From Actinoplanes couchii (GTDB lineage: Bacteria > Actinomycetota > Actinomycetes > Mycobacteriales > Micromonosporaceae), in contig NZ_BOMG01000115.1 of assembly GCF_016862075.1 (NCBI RefSeq), positions 1 through 64,000 of the forward strand: DNA of 64,000 bases. The letters run 5' to 3'. Shown here piece by piece: positions 42,060-49,763 of this stretch. Both the position numbers and the translations under genes were made by a program. How positions within the stretch are numbered: the stretch's first letter is position 1; every line of letters starts with the position of its first letter. The notes under the pieces are model-generated. The model ran no database searches. It saw only the letters and a program-made list of their open reading frames with translations, and was not told the DNA's origin.

Positions 42060-42764
42060 ATGCACTACGTCTTCATTCCCGGGGCCTGGCACGGCGGCTG
42101 GTCGTGGCATCCGGTGGGCCACCGCGTCCGCGCCGCCGGCCACGCAGCCACAGCGCTCACCATGCCCGGTCTGAGCCTGGGGGACGACCCGGCCGGGCTG
42201 CGGCTGACCGACGCCGTCGACCACATCGTGGCCGCGGTCGAACACCGTGACCTGCGCGACGTGGTCCTGGTCGGGCACAGCTGGGGCGGCATCCCGATCA
42301 CCGGCGCAGCCCACCGGCTCGGCGGCCGGCTGGCCGGCGTCGCCTACTTCAGCGCGTTCATCCCGCGGCCCGGCGAGTCGATGGCCGCGGCGATGGGCCC
42401 GATGGAGGGATTCGTCCGGGACACGATCGCGGCCGCGCCGGACGGCACCATCGGCATCGACTTCGGCACGTTCGCGCAGGGCCTGATGCCCGGCCAGCCG
42501 GAGGCGCTGCAACGGGTCGTGTTCGACCAGTTGATGCCGCAGCCCGGCGGCTACATGCTGGATGCACAGGACCTACCCGGTGTGGACACCCTCGGTGTGC
42601 CGATCACCTACGTGCTGGCCGAGAACGACACCGCGCTGGCCGCCCCGGGCGCGGAGCTGGCCGCCCGCGTCGGCGTGCCGCCGATCCTGGTCCCCGGCGG
42701 CCACGAAGCCCTGCTGACCCACCCGGACGAGGTGTCCAAGGCACTACTCGGCGACCGTTCCTGA
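42060..42764 (+). CDS. alpha/beta-hydrolase (esterase, HNL-like)
   Basis: A 234-residue cytoplasmic hydrolase. Opening FIPGAWHGGWSWHPV, the nucleophile elbow GHSWGG (Ser in LVGHSWGGIP) and the final His in VPGGHEALLTHPDE are intact; the acid is probably Asp in LAENDTAL. The length and pattern match the plant hydroxynitrile lyase/esterase (PF12697) group. GAGG precedes the ATG. Its promoter carries the TetR palindrome. Confidence 0.9.
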   Translation: MHYVFIPGAWHGGWSWHPVGHRVRAAGHAATALTMPGLSLGDDPAGLRLTDAVDHIVAAVEHRDLRDVVLVGHSWGGIPITGAAHRLGGRLAGVAYFSAFIPRPGESMAAAMGPMEGFVRDTIAAAPDGTIGIDFGTFAQGLMPGQPEALQRVVFDQLMPQPGGYMLDAQDLPGVDTLGVPITYVLAENDTALAAPGAELAARVGVPPILVPGGHEALLTHPDEVSKALLGDRS

Positions 42765-42776
42765 CCGAAACAGATT

Positions 42777-42817
42777 ACCGGCGGTACGGCAGCGCGAGCC
42801 GGTGTCGTACCGCCGGT
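42777..42817. terminator. bidirectional hairpin after the hydrolase gene
   Basis: ACCGGCGGTACG (42777-42788) and CGTACCGCCGGT (42806-42817) form a perfect 12-bp stem with a 17-base loop. It lies between convergent ends: the hydrolase stop at 42764 and the minus-strand TetR fragment stop at 42817. Confidence 0.75.
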
Positions 42818-43146
42818 CACGCTGTCGGTTCGATGGCGTCCAAGGCGCGGCCGAGCACCTCGGCGAACGCCTGCTCGCCGCCGGAGGCGAGCCATGAGTG
42901 CTGCACGGCGATGAGGCATCCGAAGGCGGCGGCGGTCAGAGCGCACGGTGTCGGATCGTCCTGCGCGTAGGGAACGCCGTGGCCTTTCGCACGGCTCAGC
43001 ACCGCGGCGACGGTCACCTCCTGCGCCGGATGCAGTTTCTGTACGTAGGCGGCGAGCAGCGGCGGCGTGCTGAAGACCAGCTGGCTGACCCGCCGGGCGA
43101 AGTCCTGTGTCGGGCCGCGGACCCTTTCCTGGTGTATCAGCAGCAA
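42817..43146 (-). pseudogene. C-terminal fragment of a TetR regulator
   Basis: 109 codons (FARRVSQLVFSTPPLLAAYV, then TVAAVLSRAKG and DDPTPCALTAAAFGCLIAVQ) match the helical C-terminal domain of MftR-like TetR proteins. The DNA-binding first 70-80 residues are missing; the RDD gene starts immediately upstream. The nominal start codon has no ribosome site. It is probably non-functional. Confidence 0.6.
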
Positions 43147-43159
43147 AACCGGAGGGTCG

Positions 43160-43588
43160 TCAGGCCGCGCCGGGGCTGGGCACGGCGGCCGCCGATTCCT
43201 TGACCACCACGGTGCCGCACACCATGTCGGCGAGAGTCTGCTTCTTGCTGGTGACCAGCGGCAGCAGGTACCCGACGAAGAAGGTGGCGGAGTCGAGCAG
43301 ATGTGCGAGATCGCGGACGAACGCCATACCGAAGCCGATGGGTCGGCCGGTGCGGTCGCTGACGAGCCGGCCGCCGAAGAACATGCGACCCCAGCTCCGG
43401 CCGGTCCGGCCCGCCAGATACCAGCGGTTGTACCCGAACACGACCAGCGCGACGAGCGTGAGCACGGCTCCGATGGTGGTGGGCTCGTCCGGGGTGCCGA
43501 GGAACGCGATGCCCGAGAAGAACGGCAGGACGACGATCGCGTCGATGCAGTTCGCCATCACCCGGGACAGCCAGGACTTGTAGTTCAT
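43160..43588 (-). CDS. RDD-family membrane protein
   Basis: 142 residues. RVMANCIDAIVVLPFFSGIA carries the R..D of the RDD name, and the second Asp is in DMVCGTVVV at the end (TLADMVCGTVVVKES). Three hydrophobic helices are seen. GAGGAG precedes the ATG. RDD proteins are small integral membrane proteins, some acting as Na+/H+ antiporters; function here is unknown. Confidence 0.85.
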   Translation of the reverse strand: MNYKSWLSRVMANCIDAIVVLPFFSGIAFLGTPDEPTTIGAVLTLVALVVFGYNRWYLAGRTGRSWGRMFFGGRLVSDRTGRPIGFGMAFVRDLAHLLDSATFFVGYLLPLVTSKKQTLADMVCGTVVVKESAAAVPSPGAA

Positions 43589-43676
43589 GTGCGGTGTCTC
43601 CTCACGACGCGCGGCGACTTGCCGCTGATGCGAGGAACTCTCGCAGGGCCGAGCACCGGCCCGCGTCAGTGGAAAG

Positions 43677-44645
43677 TCAGGTTCCCGTCGCGGCGTCGTA
43701 TGCCGAACGTATGACACGGCCGGACAACTCACCCAGCAGTCTCCACGTCCGCGACCGGTTCTCCTCGCCGTCCAGAGTGGTCTGCGTCAGCATCACCTCG
43801 GTGGCGCCCGCCTCGAAGTAGCGGGCTATGCCGGCCGCCACCGTCTCCTCGTCGCCGAACACGGCCAGGTCGGCCGCCCGTTCGGCGCCCTCGGCCGCGA
43901 TCACCCGCTGATACGACGGAATCCGGTCGTAGAAGGCCATCTGCGCCGCGGCAGCCGCCCGCGCCCGCTCCACGTCATCGGTGACCGCGCCGGCCACCAT
44001 GGCGACGACCTGGGGCGCCGGCCGTCCGGCCGCTGATGCGGCGGCGGTCAGCGCCGGGACGATCTGCTCGCCGAGCGTACGCGGGCCGGCCAGGAACGGC
44101 AGGATACCGTCGGCCACCTCGCCGGTGACGCGAAGCGCCTGCGGGCCCATCGCGGCGACCAGCACCGGGATCGGCGCGCCGGCTCCGGGCAGCCGGGTCG
44201 GCATCGGCGGCTTCGCCCGGTAGAACTCACCGTCGTGGCTGGCCTGGCCGGTTTCCAGCGATTCCCGGACGGCCAGGACGAACTCGCGCAGGCGGGCCGC
44301 CGGACGGTCGTACGCGACACCCAGAACCGGCTCGACCAGCGACGGCGCGCCGAGCGCGAGCCCGAGCCGGAACCGCCCGTGCGCGGCCGCCTGGGCCGTC
44401 TGCGCCTGGCCGGCCACCAGCAGCGGATGCCGGCCGAAGATCGGAATCGCCGACGTGCCGACCCCGAGGCCGGGCACGGCGTTGCCGGCGAGCGCGGCCA
44501 GGGCGGCGGCGTCGTAGTCGAAACGCTGACCGAACCAGACGCTGCCCACCCCTGCGGCATGCGCCTCGCGGGCCAGTTCGATGGTCCGGTCGACGTAGTT
44601 GTCGGACGTGGGCGGCGCGATGGCCACCCCGATGGGCATCGTCAC
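43677..44645 (-). CDS. F420-dependent LLM-class oxidoreductase
   Basis: 322 residues from a GTG that overlaps the HxlR stop (GTGA); ATG at 44639 is an alternative. It is a luciferase-like TIM barrel: ARE-AHAAGVGSVWFGQRFD, LGVGTSAIPIFGRHPLLVAG, HGRFRLGLALGAPSL, PIPVLVAAMGPQAL and ADGILPFLAGPRTLGEQIVP follow the F420-type (TIGR03564-like) pattern. It reduces or oxidises an unknown substrate using F420. Translational coupling with HxlR suggests joint control of a redox response. Confidence 0.9.
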   Translation of the reverse strand: MTMPIGVAIAPPTSDNYVDRTIELAREAHAAGVGSVWFGQRFDYDAAALAALAGNAVPGLGVGTSAIPIFGRHPLLVAGQAQTAQAAAHGRFRLGLALGAPSLVEPVLGVAYDRPAARLREFVLAVRESLETGQASHDGEFYRAKPPMPTRLPGAGAPIPVLVAAMGPQALRVTGEVADGILPFLAGPRTLGEQIVPALTAAASAAGRPAPQVVAMVAGAVTDDVERARAAAAAQMAFYDRIPSYQRVIAAEGAERAADLAVFGDEETVAAGIARYFEAGATEVMLTQTTLDGEENRSRTWRLLGELSGRVIRSAYDAATGT

Positions 44646-45025
44646 GAGATCTCCTGATGCTGGCGGGTGGCGCGGTGTTCGAGTACGGCCGGGCCGTGGT
44701 GCTCGACCCAGCGGCTGAGACCCGCGAGCGGTTCCAGCAGGGTGAGCCCGAGCGGGGTCAGGGCGTACTCGACCCGGGGCGGGACCTCGGCGTGGAAGGT
44801 GCGCGAGACCAGGCCATCGTCCTCCAGCCCGCGTAGGGTCTTGGTCAGCATGCGGTGCGAGATGCCGTCGACGCTGTGCAGAATCGCGGTGAACCGCTGC
44901 TCGCCGACGGTCATGGTGGCGACCACGGCCAGGGTCCACTTGTCGCCGATCGTGGTCATCAATGCGCGCAACAGATCCCGCAACTCGCCCTCGCCGCAGG
45001 TCGGTGTGACGGCCGGTGAAGTCAA
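44642..45025 (-). CDS. HxlR-family transcriptional regulator
   Basis: A 127-residue winged helix with the HxlR hallmarks: IGDKWTLAVVATM, RFTAILHSVDGISHRMLTKT and LRGLEDDGLVSRTFHAEVPP, then VEYALTPLG. There is one N-terminal cysteine (TCGEGEL), at the position used for redox sensing in some family members (YodB/HypR). The start is TTG, nine bases after GGAGG. Two dyads lie upstream toward the divergent FMN reductase. Aldehyde, quinone or thiol stress is the likely signal. Confidence 0.88.
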   Translation of the reverse strand: MTSPAVTPTCGEGELRDLLRALMTTIGDKWTLAVVATMTVGEQRFTAILHSVDGISHRMLTKTLRGLEDDGLVSRTFHAEVPPRVEYALTPLGLTLLEPLAGLSRWVEHHGPAVLEHRATRQHQEIS

Positions 45026-45043
45026 CGCTGGTCACCTCCAATC

Positions 45044-45079
45044 GGCACCCGAAGGTGCCCGGCGCACCTTATAGTGCGC
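45044..45079. promoter_or_regulatory. paired dyads between HxlR and FMN reductase genes
   Basis: GGCACC (45044-45049)-CGAA-GGTGCC (45054-45059) and GCGCAC (45062-45067)-CTTATA-GTGCGC (45074-45079) are perfect 6-bp-arm dyads only 2 bp apart. They sit in the divergent promoter region and are candidate HxlR operators. Confidence 0.5.
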
Positions 45080-45174
45080 ATCGCCGATAGGGAATCAATG
45101 GTATGCCGGGCGCTGCTCTTCCGGGTGAACACGGCGCGCCGAAGCGTCGTGACCAGCAGAACAGGAGTCACCAC

Positions 45175-45756
45175 ATGACCCGGATCGCCATCATCGTCGG
45201 CAGCGTCCGGCCGGGCCGGCAGGGCCGGGCCGTCGCCGACTGGGTGTTCGCCCAGGCCGGGCAGCGCACCGACGCCACCTTCGAGATCGTCGACCTCGCC
45301 GATCACCCGTTGCCGCACCTCGACGAACCGGTGCCCGCGGCCGGCGGCCACTACGCCCATCAGCACACCAGGGACTGGTCGCGGGTCGTCGACGGCTTCG
45401 ACGGCTACGTCTTCGTCACCCCGGAGTACAACCACTCGACCACCGGCGTGCTCAAGAACGCGATCGATTTCCTGTACGCCGAATGGAACAACAAGGCCGC
45501 CGCGTTCGTCGGCTACGGCGTGGTCGGTGCCGCCCGCGCCGTCGAGCACCTGCGCCTGATCGCCGCCGAGCTGCAACTGGCCACGGTTCGCTCGCAGGTG
45601 GCGCTCTCCTTCCACCAGGACTTCGAGGAGTTCACCACCCTGCGCCCGGCCCCGTTCCAGGTCGAGGCGCTCGGGGCCACCCTGGACGAACTGGTCGCCT
45701 GGTCCGGCGCCCTGGCGGTGCTGCGCCGCGATCAGGTCGGTGCCTCGAACGGGTAG
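45175..45756 (+). CDS. NADPH-dependent FMN reductase
   Basis: A 193-residue flavodoxin-like protein. The phosphate-binding loop GSVRPGRQGRAVADWV, YVFVTPEYNHSTTGVLKNAI and DFLYAEWNNKAAAFVGYG are characteristic of the chromate/azo/quinone reductase branch (SsuE/ArsH-like). AGGAG precedes the ATG at 45175. It is divergent from the HxlR gene and probably induced through it. Confidence 0.9.
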   Translation: MTRIAIIVGSVRPGRQGRAVADWVFAQAGQRTDATFEIVDLADHPLPHLDEPVPAAGGHYAHQHTRDWSRVVDGFDGYVFVTPEYNHSTTGVLKNAIDFLYAEWNNKAAAFVGYGVVGAARAVEHLRLIAAELQLATVRSQVALSFHQDFEEFTTLRPAPFQVEALGATLDELVAWSGALAVLRRDQVGASNG

Positions 45757-45869
45757 GGCGTTTTCTCAGTGGCCGCGCCGCTTCCACTCGGCGGCCGGCA
45801 ACTGGTAGGAGCGCACCCGGTACGCAACGAGTCATCGACACCGGAATCCCATCAGAACAAGGTGCATCG

Positions 45870-46178
45870 ATGCGCCGTCTGGTACTTCCCGTGTTGCTGG
45901 CGCTCGCCGTCGCCGGCTGCGAGTCCGAAGGATCCGAAACGGGGGAGGACGGGGACGAGGCCGAGGTGGCGCCGTGCTCCTCGGCGGTCGCCGCCGACGC
46001 GGCTGTCCTGGCCGGCAATGCGGTCCTCGCCGAGCACCCGGCCGCTGCCGAACTCGTCGACCAGGCCCCCACCTGCGATGACCTCGACGAGCCGGCCGGC
46101 AACGTGTACAGCCTGGATCTGTCCCGAACGCCCCGGGTACAGGAGTCCTGCTCGGACCCGGTGACACCTGGTCGCTGA
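45870..46178 (+). CDS. small lipoprotein
   Basis: 102 residues. The signal peptide MRRLVLPVLLALAVAGC ends in a clear lipobox (AVAGC, Cys17). An acidic linker (ETGEDGDEAEV) follows, then a domain with Cys at positions 36, 69 and 94 (SSAV-region, PTCDDL and ESCSDP). It is membrane-anchored outside the cell; function is unknown. AAGGTG precedes the ATG. It converges with the NTF2-like gene 16 bp later. Confidence 0.7.
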   Translation: MRRLVLPVLLALAVAGCESEGSETGEDGDEAEVAPCSSAVAADAAVLAGNAVLAEHPAAAELVDQAPTCDDLDEPAGNVYSLDLSRTPRVQESCSDPVTPGR

Positions 46179-46194
46179 GCGCGTCCGGTACCGA

Positions 46195-46710
46195 TCAGCG
46201 GTGGACGGCGAGGTGCCGCAGAGCGCGGAGGAGGGCACGGAACTCGGCCGCGTTCGGTCGTACCCACAGTCCGGCATACAGGAACGCGTCGGCGTACTCG
46301 GACATGTTGGTGATCTTGCCGTTCTCGACCGTGAATCGCGTCAGGTAGGTGTTGCGGTAGGCCTTTCCCGAGCGGGCCACGACCATGTCACCCGTGCCAT
46401 GGAAGAAGACGTCCGTGCCGGCCGGTGACACGGTCCACCGGTGGTCCCGCCAGACGAGTGGGTCGAACTTCGCGAAGAGGGCCTCGGTGTAGGCGAGGAT
46501 CTGCTGTTTCCCGGCGACGTCGGCGACACACCATCCCTTGCTTCGTCCGGCGACGATGTCCGCCACGCCGTCCGCAGTGGTGGTCCCGCGATCGTGCAGG
46601 AACAGCTGCCGGGCGTCAGCTGCCAGGGTCCGGTCGACCGCGTCGAGATCTTTCGCCTCGACGGACCGGATGAACTCACGAGCCACGTCGAGCGTCTGGG
46701 TTTCAGCCAT
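46195..46710 (-). CDS. NTF2-like (SnoaL/DUF4440) protein
   Basis: 171 residues: REFIRSVEAKDLDAVDRTLA, DARQLFLHDRG and RFTVENGKITNMSEYADAFL are the family's helix-strand landmarks. These proteins are small-molecule enzymes or binders; no activity can be assigned. It is divergent from the XRE/MmyB regulator and perhaps controlled by it. Confidence 0.85.
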   Translation of the reverse strand: MAETQTLDVAREFIRSVEAKDLDAVDRTLAADARQLFLHDRGTTTADGVADIVAGRSKGWCVADVAGKQQILAYTEALFAKFDPLVWRDHRWTVSPAGTDVFFHGTGDMVVARSGKAYRNTYLTRFTVENGKITNMSEYADAFLYAGLWVRPNAAEFRALLRALRHLAVHR

Positions 46711-46845
46711 GAGGTGTTCTCCAAGGGAAGAGTGATGCCACGAAATGTGCGGGACGCGGCCGTGCGGAGGAAGACCGAGCCGATACTGGTACCGGCGTTA
46801 CCCCCCCCTTGTCCGCCGATCCGGCGGATGATCGGGAGCGGCACA

Positions 46846-47643
46846 ATGGCGGGCATGGCGAACGGTGACCGGCCGGAGTTCGCGGACTACCTGCGCTACC
46901 GGCGAGCTGCGATGACGGTTCCGGGCGGGGGCCGATCGTCACGGCGGCGTGTCCCAGGGCTACGCCGGCAGGAAATCGCCGAGAGCGCCGGCATTTCCGT
47001 GGAGTACTACACCCGCCTGGAGCAGGGCCGGGCGCCGAGCCCGTCGCGTGACGTCCTCACCGCGTTGGCGGGTGCGTTCGAACTGTCCGCCGCCGAGCGG
47101 AACCATCTGTTCCGGCTCGCCGGCGAGACGCCCCCGGAGCTCGAGTCACCGGATGCCGTCATCCGGCCCGGCCTGGCGCGACTGCTACGCGGCCTGGACG
47201 ACACGATGCCGGTCACCGTGCACGACGGCCGACTGGACCTGCTGGCCGTAAATGCCGCCGCTGCCGAACTGCTCAAACCTTTGAAGACCGCCGGCCGGTA
47301 CGAGCGGAACATCGTCTATCAGATCTTCACCGCCGAGGCACTGCCCGAGCTGATCGGCGACGACGGCGCGAAGCAGCTCACCCGGATCGCGGCCGCGGAG
47401 CTGCGCAGCGCGCTCAGCCGTTATCCCGGCGACGGCTATCTTCGCTCCCTGCGTGCCGAACTCATGGCGACCAGCGCGACCTTCCGCGACCGGTTCGAAC
47501 GGGGCGAGGTCGGGGCCACGCGTTCCGCGGTGAAACGGATGCGTCATCCCACCCGAGGGTGGACGACGTTCGACATCGAGATGCTGCACGATCCCGAACG
47601 TGACCACTGGCTCATGCTGTACAGCTTCCGCGACGACATCTGA
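46846..47643 (+). CDS. XRE/MmyB-type transcriptional regulator
   Basis: 265 residues. The N-terminal helix-turn-helix has the actinobacterial signature RRVPGLRRQEIAESAGISVE, then YYTRLEQGRAPSPS. The MmyB-like PAS-type ligand domain covers residues about 100-265 (AVNAAAAELL, RNIVYQIF, TRGWTTFDIEML). ATG at 46846 lies eight bases after GGAG; ATG at 46855 is possible. It probably controls the divergent NTF2-like gene. Family relatives bind fatty-acid-like ligands and regulate antibiotic or stress genes. Confidence 0.88.
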   Translation: MAGMANGDRPEFADYLRYRRAAMTVPGGGRSSRRRVPGLRRQEIAESAGISVEYYTRLEQGRAPSPSRDVLTALAGAFELSAAERNHLFRLAGETPPELESPDAVIRPGLARLLRGLDDTMPVTVHDGRLDLLAVNAAAAELLKPLKTAGRYERNIVYQIFTAEALPELIGDDGAKQLTRIAAAELRSALSRYPGDGYLRSLRAELMATSATFRDRFERGEVGATRSAVKRMRHPTRGWTTFDIEMLHDPERDHWLMLYSFRDDI

Positions 47644-47656
47644 GCACCTAACGGCG

Positions 47657-47678
47657 GGTCAGCCGGCGCCGGCTGACC
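47657..47678. terminator. perfect palindromic hairpin after the XRE gene
   Basis: GGTCAGCCGGC (47657-47667) is followed immediately by its exact reverse complement to 47678, 14 bp after the stop. It can fold as an 8-9 bp stem with a tight loop. Confidence 0.65.
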
Positions 47679-47853
47679 GCGGCGGCCACGGCCCGCCGGC
47701 TCGTCGATCAAGCAGGACCTCCGACCCCTGCCCCAGCCGTCACTTTGTTGACACTGGACATGGCGCCAGGCGGTTATCGCCTGATGGGTTGAATGATTCG
47801 TTGCCACCTGGCGAACTGGGTATGTTGGGAGCTGCTCACGCTTCGATGGTTCC

Positions 47854-48090
47854 ATGAAACCAGTGATTGGATTGATGATGAGAACGACTTGGCAGAAAAG
47901 TTCGTATTCGGTGGCCAATGGTGCCTGCGTCGAAGTGGCTCGGGGCGGGAGCTACGGCGCAAGCCAGATTCTGGTTCGGGATTCCAAGAATCCTATGGGG
48001 GGAACCCTCACGTTCTCCCCATCGTTGTGGACGGCGTTCCTGGATGACCTCAAGTCGGGTCGATTCTCATCGCCGGGGCCGGCGAGCTGA
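47854..48090 (+). CDS. DUF397-domain small protein
   Basis: 78 residues. WQKSSYSVANGACVEVA, VRDSKNPMGGTLTFSP and LWTAFLDDLKSGRF are the DUF397 landmarks. These proteins accompany XRE regulators in streptomycetes and relatives and act as their partners (BldB-like, WhiJ-like systems). The upstream XRE gene here is MmyB type, so its cognate may lie elsewhere. ATG at 47854 or 47875 could start it. Its 3' end overlaps the convergent DUF6082 gene by 24 bp. Confidence 0.85.
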   Translation: MKPVIGLMMRTTWQKSSYSVANGACVEVARGGSYGASQILVRDSKNPMGGTLTFSPSLWTAFLDDLKSGRFSSPGPAS

Positions 48091-48795
48091 TCGAGCGAAC
48101 GCGATGAGCAGGCCGCCTGCCAGCGCCACAATCGCGATCAGTTCCAGTTCATGACGGGATGATGTTGTCTTGGGTGGCGTGAACGGTGGCGAGAGTTGAG
48201 CCCGAGTGAACTCCCCGGAAACGATCGACACGAACCGGCGACGCTCCCGATTATTCCTCGTATCGATCCATATGCGCCCGACGCGGGCCCACCAGGATCG
48301 GGATATCTCGCTGCTGAATAGGTCGGCGACCATGGCTCGGAGTTCGGTTTCATCCACTACTCCCAGCTCCCATACCGCGAGCCAATACATCATCATCAAG
48401 TTGATAAATAATTCCTGTCGGGCATGTGGTGTCGATGCTGTCTTGGGATCGAGGACTTCAAGAAACTCCGGATTATCCAGTGCCAGTTTGATAAGTTCGA
48501 GATGCTGTTGGCGATCCATTTCGGCGAGTTCCTGGTGCACCTGCCGACGGTGGAAGAGCAGAGATGCCACCACACCACACAGGGCTGCTGCCGACAGCAG
48601 GGCCGAAGCCCCGCCGTAAGCCTGGCCCACATTGGCGAGCTGGACCCAGGGCAGGTCGCCGGAGGCGGCTCGGGCCATCAGTAGTGGCGACAGGAGCACG
48701 GCGGCGACCACGGCCAGCAGGGTGCCGGCCAATAGCCAGTTCTGTTGACGGGGGCGTCGGGACCTCGGCCTGTATCGGGGAACGTCGATCATCAT
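48067..48795 (-). CDS. DUF6082-family membrane protein
   Basis: 242 residues. Two N-terminal helices (WLLAGTLLAVVAAVLLSPLL and ASALLSAAALCGVVASLLFH) are followed by a cytoplasmic helical domain (RRQVHQELAEMDRQQHLELI, then ALDNPEFLEVLDP and RQELFINLMMMYWLAVWELG) and a last helix near residue 225. This order is typical of actinobacterial DUF6082, often found near XRE/DUF397 genes. Function is unknown. Confidence 0.8.
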   Translation of the reverse strand: MMIDVPRYRPRSRRPRQQNWLLAGTLLAVVAAVLLSPLLMARAASGDLPWVQLANVGQAYGGASALLSAAALCGVVASLLFHRRQVHQELAEMDRQQHLELIKLALDNPEFLEVLDPKTASTPHARQELFINLMMMYWLAVWELGVVDETELRAMVADLFSSEISRSWWARVGRIWIDTRNNRERRRFVSIVSGEFTRAQLSPPFTPPKTTSSRHELELIAIVALAGGLLIAFARSARRPRR

Positions 48796-49274
48796 TCGGG
48801 CACCCGGATTCCTCGGAGGGGTTCGGATCCGGTATCAGTGCGGGCGCGCCGAACAACCCGGTGGTGAGCGTCCTCTCGGACTCGGCCCCGCGAGACTGCG
48901 GTATCTCGCCGGGTGCCGCCCGGGTACCGGCGGCCGCTGACATGCCTCAGTGGATCGCATTCTGCAAGCTGTCGGCATGGGCCCCGGCAAGGCGGAGCGG
49001 GCGACGCGTGGATGGCCGAGGTGACGGCCGTCAGGTGGTGGAATGAGGACTACCTCGGCGCCGGCCTTGAGGCCTACGACCTGAACAGCTGCGACGGCAT
49101 GGCGTGCGGCCCGCCGGAAACGCTGGTGATCATGCCGCCGAACGACTCACCGCCGGACCGTCACCATCGCCGCACTGACCGCCCAGAACCAACTGTGCCC
49201 CTACGCCCGGGCGCTTACGCACCTCGGCCAATGGTGCCTCAACCACCGGCCGTGACAGGCCCCGCCCGGCTCGT
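48796..49274. other. gap holding a frameshifted gene remnant
   Basis: No intact gene. On the + strand 49010-49150 reads MAEVTAVRWWNEDYLGAGLE and then YDLNSCDGMACGPPETLVIM in one frame. After a frame change the next frame reads TVTIAALTAQNQLCPYARAL, then THLGQWCLNHRP and TGA at 49252-49254. Both halves have coding-like codon use and conserved-looking cysteines, which suggests a decayed gene. I do not recognise the family. Confidence 0.3.
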
Positions 49275-49763
49275 TCAGCAGTCCGGATCATCCGTCAGCT
49301 GAACGAGGACCATCATCGTGTCGCCGTCGGTGTATGACGTAGCCCGGACCCGGTAGGTGCCCGGCCCCGGATCGATCAGTAGATGGTTGTCGTCCTCCAG
49401 TTCCGTGCCGGGCCAGGCCGCATCGAACAACACGACCGGCCCGTCCACCACCCAGCGGACGTCCTCGTCGATGTCCCACGGCACGCCGTCATCGACGGCT
49501 CTGCGGGCGCCGTCGATCAGATCCTTTTCCGCGTACGCCGCCAACCATCGTACGAACAATCGCTCTTCCGGCAGGTAGGTGGTGTTCGCCGGCTCGTCAC
49601 CCAGGACAAGCGCCGCCGGCGAGCCGACCGGGATCAGGCCGACGTAGCCGTCGACCGCACACGCCCGCTCGTAGTCGTCGGTGTCCCCACCACCCCACGC
49701 GGGCAGCGCCGATCGTGGAACCACGATCAGCGGCCCACCCAGCGACGTGACCGACACGCTCAC
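49275..49763 (-). CDS. Imm21-like immunity protein
   Basis: 162 residues. The run LGGPLIVVPRSALPAWGGGD, DYERACAVDGYVGLIPVGS, ALVLGDEPANTTYLPEERLF and VRWLAAYAEKDL matches the pattern I know for Imm21, an immunity family of polymorphic toxin systems. The ATG overlaps the AAA+ gene stop by 4 bp, so the two are co-translated. No toxin gene is visible next to it, so it is an orphan immunity gene or guards against a toxin of other cells. The family name is from recognition, not a search. Confidence 0.75.
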   Translation of the reverse strand: MSVSVTSLGGPLIVVPRSALPAWGGGDTDDYERACAVDGYVGLIPVGSPAALVLGDEPANTTYLPEERLFVRWLAAYAEKDLIDGARRAVDDGVPWDIDEDVRWVVDGPVVLFDAAWPGTELEDDNHLLIDPGPGTYRVRATSYTDGDTMMVLVQLTDDPDC

